From: Opisthorchis felineus
Taxonomy: Eukaryota; Platyhelminthes; Trematoda; Opisthorchiida; Opisthorchiidae
Assembly: GCA_004794785.1 (NCBI GenBank)
Contig: SJOL01009743.1
Location: forward strand, 390,363 to 454,362
Direction of reading: 5' to 3'
Length of the DNA stretch: 64,000 nucleotides
Both the position numbers and the translations under genes were made by a program. Each line of letters opens with the position of its first letter. Within the stretch, counting starts at the first letter, position 1. A model generated the notes under the pieces. The model saw nothing but the letters and a program-made list of their open reading frames with translations, had not been told where the DNA came from and searched no databases. Positions 10,816 through 24,930 of this stretch are shown piece after piece.

Positions 10816-13800
10816 AATCGCTGTGTACCTTATTCCTCTACTTGAACCTAGTGTAACGATGTATGCCACTGAGGAAACATGCAATTCGTGTCTGGTCAAG
10901 TGTCAACGCTCCGTAAGCCCATCTGATGGAAGGTTAGTACGAAAATTATGGAGTGGCTTTACAGTGCTTGTCCATTATTGTTCATTATCGAAGAACGTCC
11001 AGGACAGTTGAAGAGGACGCTTGAGAATGTTTATTTTTCAAAACCTCTGTGCAAATGAGATTTTTACGTTCATATCCAACAGCGTGTAACCGTTTATTTC
11101 ATGTAATTAGGCAAAGGACTCTGCACCGAAGGGTATTCTTCCTTTCTCCAGTAGTTCTTTGTTATTATGAGAATCTAAAATGGTTACAATGGGTATAGCA
11201 GTTATGTGGCTACGAAATTCTTCCGAAAACACACTCATCTATCGTTTTTTGCCACACTTGTCCACAGAAATGGGAAAGATACTTGGATATTTTTGAGCGT
11301 GGCATTTAAGAATATGTGACGGAAGCAAGATCACAAGTATGGAGCTAAATAATTATTAAGCCATTAGGCAATCTTTCCTGTCAGCTAGCTCGCACAAATT
11401 TATGACCAGTGTGGCAAGGCTAATTTGACAAAACCACGGTATTCCAAGTCAAATGACTGCAACAAACCACGTGGGCTGCTATATTTCATATGTTGTACCG
11501 ACTCTCCCGAAAGTCTTTCGATGAAATAGAGCAGCAACAACGGCCACGTGATCGCCGTTTGAACCACGCCAGCTAACGGTGTGTCAGTAAAAAAGTCAAC
11601 TAAACCGGCTGAGCCTTATTGAGTGATTTAAACAGAGCCTTCTTCATACAACTCCTTAACAACTAAAATGCTTTCGTGTAGATCACATAGTCCGTCTAAA
11701 AATGTTTCTGCCACCAAAACCAGCTGCTTTTAATACCGGAATCGCATAAAAACCGGGGGTAGGATAAATCGGTGTACATTGCATGAGAAGGGTTCGAGCG
11801 TCGGACTTTGTGGCTGGAAGCACTACTACAATCAGTGCCGTAGATTATATAAAAGAATGCGTAACCTTTACCTTACAGGAAATTCACAGACTGAAGCTGA
11901 ATAAGACCTGGTGCAGTATTCTTGAGCATCAGTTTTAACCAGCAACGATTATAATTCAACATGTTTCCGTCTTCGGTGACCTAACCAGAAATTCAACAAC
12001 GCTTGAGGGCAGGACGACGCACACTGTTTTTATGACAAAATGGCCATGACACTCAACCTCACTAAATATTGACTTGGAAACCGTTTGAACCGATAACTTT
12101 GGGCTTGTTTTTGAAAATCCCAATTGGACCGAATTGAGACAGTAGCTCAGTTTGTGGACTCTCTAGGCAAAAGCGACAATGGTGTGCATATACCGAGAGG
12201 CGTATTGGTTCATTTCAAAGCATAACTAAATAACACTAAGCCAGCATGGATGGACTAAAGTAAGTTGACCTTGACCAGAGGACTAATGCGACATAGGCGT
12301 TCTCAGTAGAACATAGACAAACCAACGCAATTTAGCAACGCAATTCTTGGAGTTCAATTTGCCCTCAGTATCTTCACTAATAAATAGAGGAATAAGCAAG
12401 GTGAAAAAGGTTGCCATCTTCACTAACACCATCCGTGACAATCCTCCCTTTACGAAAAAGTGACAGCTTTGAATCTTGCGGTGGAACACATTTTCAGAAC
12501 AAATATCTGTTCGTCATTCAGTAATGTCACTCCATGAAACGGTGAGCTATTTTCTTGGCTATGTAAACAGAAAAGCTGTAGCACCCGGATATATCACTTA
12601 CAAAACTCAAACGCCTGACTTTGATCGCTTTAGCTTTGATTCGACACTGGCCTTTGACTGATTTTACGGCAAAGTTTACTGCAAAGTCGTCTTGCAAAGT
12701 TGTCTTCCTAATTAAAATCGGAGGTTTTGCGAGACAGCTCTATCACTTACCCATGTCTACTACCGACGTGATTGGTAGCTGAGGCTGGGTGGAGACAAAT
12801 ACCTGACCGGATCTGCAAAACGGGCTTCTTTATTCGTGACGAGATTAACAGCAGACTGTAAGTTATTAAATGTGTTCGTGTTGGTTCTCCTCTTGCATCG
12901 GTCCAGTTATTCTCACCGGGAACTCAAAGCTCACAGCTAGTGTGCAGTTCATTGAAATATTTTGTACATTAAAACTTCTGCCAAGCAAATAATTCTAGGG
13001 GCTGTTTTCAAAAGCAAAATCTCCCTGCGATCAAAACATGACCTGATCCCCTTAATGGGTCAACAGACATATGACCCCAGCGTACAAGGCCAAGTCACAA
13101 AGCTGTTTAAGGGACGGACTTATTGAAATATGAACAGAGAAAGACAAAATCACTCGACTGAGGCAAAGAGCTGTACCACCACTTCAACCTCTGCCTGGAG
13201 AACAGGAGTTAAGACAGTAAGCCTTTGTAAACGGTTCTTCGTTTTGTGTCACCCGTGGTCATATCTCAGACTCAAGTCTAGTGTATGATGACGAGCCGCA
13301 GTTAGCAGCTTTGAGTTCTAGTAGCTAGATTCTGATACTTACACAGTTTAAGTGAATTTCTCTTGAAGTCGTTTTCTTTTCCGATGCAGGCGAGGTTACT
13401 TGTGAGAAGTTTAGTTTTGCGTTTTAAAAGGAATATTTTCGGGGGATGGCCAGGCCAAGATCAGAGAGACTTGGAGAACTCTTAGAATAAGGGGTATATT
13501 CTTTATATCTTGCTTTTATAGTCACAAGGAACTTTGGCTGTTCCACATTTAACTGGTGTTTGTAGCAGGAATTTTAAGCCCTCAAAGGACAATTCACACA
13601 TCTTCTGTTGATCGTATGCCTCCATGGGTTTAGTCCGATACTGCGGTTGGGTCACGTTCACCCGGAATAAAGCTTCAAAGACGAAGGTCGGACAGTGCCC
13701 CTAAGCTATGATGAAGTAATTCGACTTTAAGCCACGGGTTCTTATTTCCTTGGAGTTGACGTATCAGAAGCCCTGTTGTCGGTCGTCGGATATGCCTCGT

Positions 13801-15750
13801 CCATCACAGGCACAGGATCCTTAATGTTTCACCATTTCAAATACCCTTCTCGCAGCTAAACCGACTATAGTGGATGAGTATCCAAGGGACGTCAGTGATA
13901 AACAGAGTATACTTTTCTTGCCGGTGTTTTAGTGCTCAGTAGCCCGGGTTGAAAAAATTCGATTGAACCACCTTATACATCTAGATTAGCATAGCCTTAG
14001 AATCTTAATTTAGAAACGCACATCAGCTGGTGGTAGAGTCGTGCATTGGACATTTATCAAACTACCAAAATATTTTACATTTCTTTCGGAAATTCAAGCA
14101 ACCCACATGTGCATACCAGTAGCTGAGTGGTTTCTGTGTGCCGTCTTTGCCCAATAAAGTGTGCAAGGTGAAAGAGAACTTCGGCGGATCACCGTAGGGT
14201 TACAGTTCTGGTTTGTTGTTCACTTATTAGGTTACCAGTTACAATTCACTAGGCCTATCGGAGAAATGAATTTAGCAAACCAAAATGGATACCATGGAAT
14301 ATTCCTGTCCCCAATGCGCAGAATGAGTTCCACAATGCCACTTAGTCAATAGTTTTGCTCCATTTACTAATCTTATTGATAGGTTCTCCGTACACCTTTT
14401 CAAATAAACTACTGAGACACATCAAATTGACAAAAAAAACATGCCAGTAATGGGGATAGTTTCCTGATTCTTGCAGATTAACCCGAAGAAGGAGACCATA
14501 TTCACCACATATTCTAAGACATGGCCTGTAGATCCGATAAGGATGACGCCACAACTAATGCCGGCGTAATGTGACGAAAAAAACCCTACAAGCTAGGTGT
14601 CTGGTTTTCATCATGGCGACCAAGTAATCGGTATCAGTGAGTGCAACGTATTTCCCTACAAATTTTACTATTGGTTCATGTAGAGCTGTCAGGACGCCGC
14701 TTGCCTCATGTATGAATGGTGCGCAAACGTCACCTTATCTGGTTGTGGGAGAACTCGTTCTCTCTGTGTGTGTGTGGGTGAGTTCACTCAAAAGCAACGC
14801 AGGCGATGCGGTGAGATCGATGTTGGCAGATATTGCTATGGCCGTGGGAACATTATTCCCTGAAACGTACAATTAGGGAATCTCCAGTGGCAATCTTCAA
14901 ACACCTAACATTGCACACTATGCACTTGTTTGACTGCGAATGGAAAATAGTTTCGGAAAGTTATCTCAAGTAGAATTACTTGAAGTTCTCATCAAACTGC
15001 AGTTTCTCTCGGGAAGCAATTAATACTGATCGTTAGTAAAGCAACGTTTTTCATGAAATGTCCAGTGACCAACGGCTTGAACTATTGTGATTGTGTTTTA
15101 AATTCGTCTTTTCATTTGGCTAAAATATCTTCACAATTTCCTTTCAGCTTGTGAGTTTTTCCCTGAACTGGCACTGTTTTTGTCATCTAATTTCAGTTAG
15201 AACATTTTTCAGTTTAGTCCACGATAATCAAGTTGTGACGACAACTTTACATCTCGTCACGTAGGCTTTCATTAGCAGTAATATAATTATTCTTTATTCC
15301 TCACCACTCTCACTGTCCCATCAACAGCAAACTAACCATTCTAGGTTGCAACATAGACAAAAAGTTTGTTAAGGGGTTCAATCGACCCCAGTTCACACAC
15401 AGATCTTTCGACGCGTTGCTCGATGAGCGAGTGTTCGAGAGGTTCGGGCGAAAAATTGAACACTGTTTATTACGGTGTAATACAGCGATTTCATTTGGAT
15501 CTAAATGGCTAGGCATATGATGATCAAGTGGCGGTTAGTTCGCAAAAAATGTGGTTTTGGTTTCTACAGCAGGTTGATGAGTGGCATAAAACGACAAAAC
15601 GATAAAGACAGATAATTTTGCTTCCATTCAATGACATAGTAGTAGCTGTCTGTCAGGAGGGGTTGACGGGCTTTGGAAATTTGAGTGAGAAATATGAGGT
15701 GCTTAGTTACTTCCGCCGATAAGGGAATTTTTCGGGGATTTTAATCGATA
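10816..15750. other. No gene recognised
   Basis: Frames here are short. A triple GCAAAGT motif occurs at about 12670-12705, and a short TGTGTGTG run at about 14765-14777. Nothing supports a gene or a named repeat. Confidence 0.5.
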
Positions 15751-16065
15751 TTTCGTCCTGTAAGTGAGGTCAATCTGCACTGAAATGCCAAGAGGCACTG
15801 TACAGATGTTTCCTTATTGGGAAGTTTTAGCAGTGGGGATTTGATGAAACCCCAGGGAGTCCCGAACCATCAACATTCCGGTTGGTAGTTTGAACACTTA
15901 ACTGATGCGCCACAAGCGGCTCATCAGCAGTCTGACTAACTCCTCCCTGAACAGGGTATGGTGCCACTAATCTTTCAGTCGCGGACATCACATCTCGTGG
16001 TCAGGTGTTTACTGGCCTCTCGAGTGACAGCCCCTCAGATAGGAGTGTCACCCACGTCGTGAAAT
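15750..16065 (-). mobile_element. tRNA-derived SINE, family B, copy 2
   Basis: The fullest family B copy. Read on the minus strand it has box A-like TGGCGCATCAGTTAAGTG (15895-15912) and box B-like TGGTTCGGGACTC (15857-15869). The rest of the body includes CTGTACAGTGCCTC and a block with the tetramer-rich TCCTGTAAGTGAGG in the plus direction. A 5' flank of about 130 bases (CAGTCGCGGACATCACATCT, GAGTGACAGCCCCTCAGAT in plus) is shared with copies 1 and 3, so the unit is longer than a bare tRNA head plus tail. Confidence 0.6.
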
Positions 16066-17279
16066 TCTTCTACCTCTGAGCAACTTATTTATTTGTTGAG
16101 CTGTTTTTTCTACAACTGTGTGCTGCTTTCTGATACGGTACTACTCATAAGGCCCAAGTAAGACCTTCAGAAGTTTTCAAGCAGTACAGCAGTTGAGGGA
16201 ACCAAAACAAACTAGGTTGTTTGAACCCATTTCAGCTTCATTCCAAAACCATCCTTGGTTGAAAACTGTGTTAAGCTAATCCTGTAATAATCGATATTGC
16301 TTATGCGATTAGTGATGGAAATCGATCGAATCTTCAATCCAAATATTTATTAGAGACAGCAGGCGATAGCAATATCCAGTAAGTGCCTAAGCTATGACAG
16401 TGGATTGGTTGATTCAACAACGGTTTCCAATAATTCGCCAAACACTTTGGCAAAACAAAACAACAGATCAATCGGAGCGCACTCGGTTCGGCACTGTTTC
16501 TCACACAAGTGAAAACCCATTGTTGTGTCTACTGGAATGTTCTTCCATGGCTTCTGGCGACAAATAATCACAAGGTATAATTTTTTACCTTTGTATATAT
16601 CTCGTCATCCGGACAGGTGACTTAGCAGCCATCTGGCTTAGTAAATCTGAAGCGCGATAGAGCCGGATTTCAAATTGTGGCCGACCAACAATCAGAACAC
16701 AACAAATAAATTGCTGCTCCTTGCGTACTCTCTTTCGATGGTAGCCTTTGCTGTAAGAGTGAACTTTAACAATTCTACCGGAACTAGCCCGAGTGAGCGG
16801 TGAGAAGTTCATGAACTGTAGGCAATATATATCAGAGTTCGCCCAAACCGGTAGAGGCTACCCAAAATTGTAAGAAAATTCCAAAATTACTTTGCGTAGA
16901 TTGTCACCCGTTAGTGTGTCGCCTGCAGAGTGATCGCAGACAGAAGGATGTGATGAGGATTTACGCACACTCAAGGATAATTGGCATTATAGCGTGAATA
17001 AGTGCAATTAAACCACACTCAAAATCATCCACGCGTAGCCCGAAATCCAGCTTGCTACTTGGCTTTCAGAAATCGCCACTTCGAACTAGGGGCTACTGAT
17101 CTAGTCAGTATGAGGCAAAGTGAACCATTTGTTTGGTGATCATCGTTGCAGAGGAAGAGTGATTGCGTTACAACTCTTGTCTAATGGGAGAAGATTAAAA
17201 GTTCGTATTCTGTTCCAACGCTTGTAGCAGTTTGTTTTTCCAGTAAAGGTTACGATTAGAAGCTCTTTCTTGGATAGCG
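16066..17279. other. No gene recognised
   Basis: Short frames only. Nothing distinctive was seen before the family C copy. Confidence 0.5.
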
Positions 17280-17515
17280 AAATACACTCATTTGCAAAAA
17301 AATTTGGTTTTTCGAGAGACTCACGTGAAAACATCATAAACGAGAGATCCAGCTGGGCTCCAGGTTGCTTGCAAATGAGTGTATTTTGCGAGTTTCGTGC
17401 AATTTGGGTTCAAGTAGAACATAAAGTTGACGGAAACTCGAGGACTGCGCCTAACTGATGAGCCCCAAGAAACTCAAAACCGGTCGTGGGCTGTCGAAGA
17501 ATTTTCAGCAACCTT
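17280..17515 (+). repeat. Fold-back repeat family C, copy 3, with terminal-type inverted repeat
   Basis: The most complete family C copy. AAATACACTCATTTGCAA at 17280-17297 is the exact reverse complement of TTGCAAATGAGTGTATTT at 17369-17386. Between them lies CATAAACGAGAGATCC, and after them the downstream blocks shared with copy 1 (GGACTGCGCCTA, GGCTGTCGAAGA). This shape is what a fold-back or MITE element would leave; no transposase is present. Confidence 0.65.
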
Positions 17516-18053
17516 ATAAGTAGTGTATTACGTCTATCTAAGGAACAAAATACTTCTGCATATTGTTTCCGATGCTGATTGAAATGAACAAAGTCTCATA
17601 GCCGTAATAACGTGAGCTCTTTTTGTACGCAGGAAATGTTGCGATTGATTTTCAGGCTATTTTTTTACCAGTTGGCGCCTTCGCAAAAAAATGCTTACAG
17701 TACAGATGGTTTTATTGTTAACTTTATCGTTCTAATGATGATCAATTCTTCGATGGGAATGAGAGTAACGCACTGAATGGATTCGCTTACAACTCGGACT
17801 GAACGACTCTCAACATAGAGCCCTGAATTACATTTTGCAACTTTTCTGCATAGTGCAAGGACTGGATAATGTTTCAGTTGGTGCGGGCATAATGTCAGCT
17901 TCGCTTGCCTCTTGAGATTTGTGGTGTGTGTGTGGTTGGGTTGTGATTCTGGCGAGTCTTGTTAATGCGCCACAAAACCAAACAGTTTACCTTAAGCACT
18001 ATACAGAGTTGCGCAAATACAGGGTCTTCACAAACAATACGGAAAAGGAAAAA

Positions 18054-18109
18054 TGACGTCAATCATTACATTTTACAATGTCTAATGCCAGTTATTCTGA
18101 CGTCAATCA
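18054..18109. promoter_or_regulatory. Two TGACGTCA (CRE-like) sites
   Basis: TGACGTCAATCA occurs exactly at 18054-18065 and again at 18098-18109. Its first eight bases are the palindromic consensus bound by CREB/ATF bZIP factors in animals. The 12-base identity could also mean a small duplication. No promoter or exon is recognised close by, so a regulatory role is only a possibility. Confidence 0.3.
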
Positions 18110-21100
18110 ATATTACGTAACATACCATCTGGTTGATTTTGGTTCTCAAAGGGATGAATAAAAAATCGGAAATATTGTACAAAGCAGAAAACGCTAATCG
18201 CACGCTCTTTTACCCGTTTATTCATTCTGATAATCCAGCCTTGTCGAAAATTTGGAACCTGTCACTCAAAACCACTGGCCCATAAGTCTGTGATTCTGTT
18301 CGTCGTAAAAGCAAACGGCCCACAGAACATCATTTTGCTATTAGGGACGTCCATCGTCGTAAATCCACTGTGAAATATTAGCAAGTTCAATGTCTTTATT
18401 CAGAGATATACAGCCGTCTTGAATCTTCTGTTTCGAAATGTGAGGATGTGTCATGGGTGAATTTGCAATTGAGATAAATGTAGTCAAGCGGTGGGCAAAA
18501 GTTAATTATTCTGCTTAGAGAGCTTACCACAGCTCATACTGTCTTCCAACATGGAAGTCATCAGTAAGGAAGCTGATGGAGATGGTGAAAAATGATCAGG
18601 TGACGTGAACTGCGTGAGCAGAATTCGGCAGCGCTATTTAGTATCTAGGACCAGGTTGGTCACACTGCTAGCGGAAATCTGGTTTAGTTGTTTTCAACGA
18701 AAGGTCATGTTTCGTGAGATACACTTTGGTGAAGATTCTAACAGTGCTTCCCGACTCTTCGCCGTAGGTCAGCTTCTATTGTAGAACAAAACTTTAATTG
18801 AAATTCGTTGTTTTCTTCATTCTGCTAATTGGTAAACCGCCACAGCTTGCGAAATCACTATCCAATATACTGTGTGAAAAGCCCGGTTGTTTCGTTGTCT
18901 GGATTCTCGACATTCATATATGCGACCTGGTCTAAGCTTTTGAGACTATTACTAAAAGAGCGTGTTTTTGGTATTGAGCGGAATGAAAAATACCGTGTCA
19001 ATGATTAATTGTTAATTGAGTGCAACTATTTCCGACCCTATTTCAAGAACAACCATTGGAACCAGTGGGATGACCACCACTCAGTCGCTTTGCCCATGGT
19101 AGTAAACTGAACTACAAAATAAGCAGTATCCAGACTGACGTAACTGTTCATCTATCTTTTGCTAACTAAAACATGATAAACGAGGAACATTGATCCAGCC
19201 GCTGAGTAAGGGATAAATCGATTACAATCACTGGTCATTACTGAAAAGTAAATATTAATAGGCTAGTACATGCTTTACGATGATAAAGATATTTCTACCA
19301 TAGATACTGCAGCCTTCATAACATTAGAACATCTTTTGGGTAATATTTATTTAAACCATAAATATCCTGTCTATCCGTAGATTTGAAATCGCATGCTCAC
19401 GCTTTTGCCTTAGCAAGCTGACGGACTGAACCAAGATTTCTCAGGTTCGCTCACCTAGATACCGATAAACGAATTATCATGACAGGGCACTGCTAGCTAT
19501 CTGAAAGCGCCCGAGGGAAAATGGACCTAGGTCGCCACATTTAAAGCCCGTGAGAATGTCTACCGAAAAACCCAGTATTTGCCGCTTACCTCGTGATCGG
19601 CAATTTGGATGCGTGCGAAATCGTTTAGTTGCCTATTAGTTTCCCTGCCCGACTATGTCTCATCGCGTTTGCATGGTAGATCAGGGAAAAACAATTACAG
19701 CTGATTCAAAGGGTGCGTTTAGAACTCAGTCTGCAGTTCTGGGATTGTTCTCAATATTGGTCAATCTTAAATTGCGTGGGAGGAACCGAAGAGGTCGGTG
19801 TTGTTTCAGACGCCTTACACGGTCCAGCGAGGAGAGATTATTGAACCACGCACGGTGAATACTCAAAATCCCAGAAAGTGTGTACCAATTCAGGTCAATC
19901 GTAAGAATCGTCGTGAAAGGGAATACTGCTGAAGGAGGCAACAGAGGATTTCGAAAAAATCCTACGGCACAAAAAGCGTTTTGACTCGCACCTTTATGTG
20001 GGCGAGTAGAACTTAACACGTGATTCGGCTGGTAAGTGGAAATTAATTCACAACAGAACCCCAATAATATTTATGGATTTTGTAGGATTTCCCAAAATCT
20101 AAATTGAAAATTCCTAAACAATGTAAATTTTGCAATACTGTCAGTTGCTTGCTTTTTTCTAAGTGAAAGTTTGGTATCCTAGACTAATATTTATCTCAAG
20201 GTTCTTACTGCTAACGGGAAATGGTTACAGTTAGAATTCGTTTACAATTTGAAGCCCCTTGATTATGTTATTAGTAGAAACAACCTGATGCAGTGCAGGA
20301 CTATGAAGTTTTATGGCAATCATGCTCCATGTAATATTACCATTCGTCTGAATACAGTTTTCGTAACATGTCCACTTGCGTTAGCTGCTAACGTTTTGTT
20401 GTAGAGTTTAGGATACGTTAGCTACGGTTATGCAATAAACTATTGATCAAAGCCCCACTGTGATCATGCAACTTCAGTAAACATGCAAGATTCCAATCTC
20501 TTTGCAACAGTCTACACATCCTTTCAGAGTGATCCGACACTTCTCCTCGGCAACTCTCTGTAAACTAGGAGATCCGTTACTGTTTAATGGATGCCTTGTT
20601 TTCCTTAGTGTGATCTTCCTAGCAATATCTCTCAATCCACGCACACACAATCCTTCGATTCTTAACTTCTAATTCACATAGCTATACGGTCTTGATACAG
20701 TTGACAGTTGAAGAGGGATGACTACCACCAGTGGCAATCTATCAGGATAGTCTAAACAATCATTTTTAAATGAGCATTACATTCACTTATCTTGATTTAA
20801 CTTGTCCTGGCTGAGTAAAAAAGATGTAAATTTTGTGTTAGCTGCTAGATGAGCAGGGGTTGAGCACTCGGTTAAAAAACCCTAAACTCAACACGCCGCA
20901 TCCTTAACGTAGTTAAAAGTTTTTGATGGATCAAAAGAGGAGTCGGCCTGCTAAATTTTAATTGTTCAGTTGTCAGAGTCACCAGAGTTTTTTGGTGCAG
21001 ATTTCCTGTTAAGCAGGAAGACTCCAACGAACTTACTGAAGTATTCTTACTGCAAGGCCTCAGAATGAACTGCAAATTTAAAAACAGAGTAATATTTTGT

Positions 21101-24100
21101 CATCCACATAATTCAGATCAGGGAAAAACCGAAAATGCACGTACAGAATACACGCTCCCACAAAAACAGCTCACGGTCATAAAAATATATGACACTGATG
21201 ATCTACCTGTTTTCTTACGACGCCCTTTCAACCTTGGAGGTCCGTATTCAGATTGTTCACGAGTATTCTATGGGGACCATTTTGCAGTTCATGCGGAAAA
21301 GAGGGAATAGTTTGACTACTTCGGGAAGTTAGAAAGAGATTGCATATAGAAGCAAGTCATTGTTTCTTATTTGAAAGGCCTCTCCCTACCAGGTAACGCT
21401 GGGATTAAGAATGACAGTTGAATTTAAGTCAGAGTACGTTGTAGAGGGACACACCGTGGAAAAACTACATACCCGATTAAATTACAAGTCCTGTTCGGTC
21501 ATTTTTTCCAATATGAAAAGGATTTTAACTAGAGGACTGCAGAAATTACTAAAAAATTAGTTTCTTTTTTCAAATGCGGACATTCCGTTTCCATGCACGG
21601 TTCATAAACTTGCAGTCAACCTGACCAAGGCAGGTTTTACAGAATATCTACCTCAGTATTGCCAATTTCTTTTGTATCCACAGGATCTAAAGCTGGCTAC
21701 TTTCAAAGAGGACCGGGGAACAAACGGATTTATTCCTGCTGCTGGCTAAATACACAGCAGAAAAGTAGCAAGAGCCTGAAAACAACATATGGCACGGTGA
21801 CTGGTCATAAAAGATGCATAGCAATCAGGTGACGTGTGAGCTTGCTGCAGGCATGTTCACCGTATCTAAGGCAAACCAAATGCTTTTGACAAATATTAGG
21901 CTTATGCATCCTCAGCTGTCGATAACAGCCGACGCCTGACCAGTTTAGGATACCTGTCTGAGGCCCAGCTAATCGGTCGGGAAGCTTCATTGACGTCCAA
22001 TGGTCATACTAGACTAAATAGGTTAGGAGGGCCATGCAGAGCCGTTTCACAAATCCAACGAAAATACAACGGGGTGGGGTTCGTGAACACGTCCAACGAA
22101 CCACCCATTATTCCAACTATAGCTCATCACACAGTAAAATGAAACAGTGTATTTAATAATGAACATCGGATTCCGACAACGTACCCATTGTGTGTGTTGT
22201 ACAACAAATAGTCCCAAAGCAAAGCTGAGGTAACTTTGGTGCGGCCATAGGAGGTTAAGCCGTGGCCAGCATTTCTCCCCTAGTCCATATTGAAAAGGGG
22301 ACTAAGTCTGGTATTTGTCTTTCGAGGGCAAAAACTTGAAGGAGCGGGGCAAAGCAGATAATTCGGGTAATGGATGATTGTGTGAGGAAGGGATAGTTTG
22401 CAGAGCATCTGTTCTAAAAAATACTAAAAAACATGAAAGTACTTATACCACCTTTACGTCCAAACCATGAGCTTTAAGCAGGCATGACATTGCGGCCGGC
22501 GGTCTGAAGGAAACATTCCATTCCAGTGGTTCCTAATCCTGAAATACTTCTTTCTAAGAAAGGATGGAAGTAGTTGGAACAAGGTCGTCAAAAAGGTCAA
22601 AATGTGATGATATCTGCTTTCAAATTCCAACGATATTATTGGACTCTTCGGAAAGAAGATTACATTTTGGTGAATCAATAGATTAGTTGATTTGTCATCC
22701 TTACCTAGGGTAGCATCAGACCTAAACAATTAAGCCTATTTTTAGTGATAAGTTCGTCGAATGGAGGTTACTCGTGAACTCATTGAAGCTTCGACTTGAC
22801 CATGCGTCTGTGAGTAAAATTCAGTAAAATTCACTGCACGCAAGCCAGAGTGTGTCAAGTCTCAACCACAAGTTTTCCACAAACTAGTACAGAACAGAAA
22901 TGGCAATTCTTTGGACACAAGTAAGAGAATTCATAAATCATAGACATAGCATATCGTAATATGGCGTGGCCCGATGATTGCAGCATACAAGTAACATGAG
23001 CTAAACTGAGTAAAGAATCCGTAGAGGACCTAAACATCCTCATTATCCGATAACGCACACGTTTTGAGTAGTTTCATGCAAACATTTTTGCGAGTGAAAA
23101 AACTAAAGGGAGCAAAAAAAGGGGGAATTAACAATGTTTCTCCGAAATCAGCGGAGGTAAATTTAATTTAGTTCAAAATCCATTTATTTGTCATGTGCGT
23201 TGGCAGTTTTGCAGTCAATTTAGTTGAATTCCGGAGGCTGTAAAACAAAGCAACAGGTAGCAGTCAAGCAAAATTATATCGAATTGAAACATCTAAATAA
23301 TGAACTGTGATTTCCAGCTAAGAATTGCAGAAAGGTTCATGTCAACATACATGCAGTAAAACTGCATGCATTTGGCTGTTGGCGAGAACTTCTAATGTTT
23401 AAAAATTTTCCATACTCGGAACAATAACCATTGTTATAGTGACATAATCCACTCTTGTCCCATCCCATTGCTTTTCCATAGAACCAAAACTTTCGATCAG
23501 ATATCTCGAAGAAACCGCAATAGAATATGCACGCTAATAGTATGCTGATCGTGGTACATCGACCTTTCGGAAGTTGGAAAAGCAGAATGGTTACTACAAA
23601 CAGTTTGTACTAAATTGGATGGTAATTCTGGTTTCGAGAGCTATGTTTCGACACGTCATCATATAGGGAGCCAAACGGGAAGGTTGAGAACCGTAGGTAT
23701 TTAGCTGGATGTTGTGTAACCTTTTTAGGCGCGTGACTTTTAGAACAATCTCAAGGGTTTGTGGGGCAGGCGCCGCCCTTTGAGTGATTTGACGGAACAG
23801 AAAAGGTGATATGTGACGGTGCACTCATTCGAACGATAAAATTCTTAGGATTATTCTGGTTCAGTAATTCCTCGTGATTTCTCAAGCGTCACCAGACTGC
23901 AGTTGGAATTTCCGACACAATTAATATTTGGTCACGGCAATCGAACATTCATCACCAGAAAAGTTACACGAAATAGTTTAGCTCGACTCGATCTACGAGC
24001 TTCTCAGAATAGATTCAATGAGAGGGGGACTTATGCAGTTCTGGAATTTTACATAAAATTGTATAAACGCATCCAACTGAGCAATTTTAAGGCAACTTTT

Positions 24101-24829
24101 GCTCTTTATCACACTCATACAACTAATTGACTGACGTGACCATAGCAAAAATGAGGTAACTGCGGCATGTCTATACCAATGTTTGACTGGTATTAATTCC
24201 AAAGCGAGAGGAGATTGTTTTGCGTTCAATTCTTGGAAAATGAAACTAAATGTTGAGTTCGTTACGGTTCATTATTGACAGGCCTCACACAATAAAGCGT
24301 TTAAAAGTCAGAATATCTGAAGGGAAATAAAAGTAAACAGGATACGCCTGAGTAAATAAAATGCAAAACTCAAACGTTCAAGGCGGGTTAGCGACTAGCA
24401 GAGACACAAATTAGTAAAAATTCGTCATAATAAACATGTCTACTTCAGCCTATACAAACACGACCTTTTAGCTGAATCATTCAGCAAGCAAATCTGATTC
24501 ACTCGTTGCTCGTATCTGTCTCCTCCGATTTCTCTTCGTTTTCTGCGTAGAATTCCACCAGTGCAAGTTGGTAATTTGCCCACAAAAACGGGATTTTGGG
24601 AACTAACCCGATGCATAACACGCTTGAACTAGATTTCAAACATAGATGAAGCTACAAATGGGTGGCTGAAAATTATCCGTGTTTTTGTGCAAGCTGTCTT
24701 CCGTGTTTTAACTGCAATAGCATGGATTTCGCCTTGTCACTAACCCAGGAAGCCAATGAATATTTACGATCCTTGCTTTTGCAATTGGCTCTCTTCTTAT
24801 TCAGTTCCGTTAGTGTTTGTCTCTGTCTG
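18110..24829. other. No gene recognised
   Basis: Only modest frames are present, including overlapping ones on both strands at 19655-20064. A possible decayed family C piece (CATGATAAACGAGGAACATT) lies at about 19172. At 23640-23700 a GGTTCTCAACCTT motif on the minus strand recalls hAT-type ends, but no partner inverted repeat was found, so it is not called. Confidence 0.45.
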
Positions 24830-24930
24830 GAATTAGTGTTGAAAATTTTCCAGGCGGGGAATCGAACCCTGACCATCCAAAGGGAGGTGTAGCACGTTAT
24901 GAAATTCACGCCAGGTTACGTGAATAGATC
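24830..24930 (-). mobile_element. tRNA-like SINE head, family E
   Basis: On the minus strand a perfect box B consensus GGTTCGATTCC (about 24857-24867) follows a box A-like TGGCGTGAATTTC and a spacer of tRNA-like length. The T-stem pairs with one mismatch, but no convincing acceptor stem is formed, so this looks like the head of a tRNA-derived repeat or a tRNA pseudogene rather than a working tRNA. No second copy was confirmed. Confidence 0.4.

Noticed and set aside
23640..23700. hAT-like end motif GGTTCTCAACCTT (minus)
   Set aside because: No matching inverted end or target-site duplication was found.
24855..24915. Functional tRNA gene
   Set aside because: Box B is perfect, but no seven-base acceptor stem forms and the T-stem has a mismatch.
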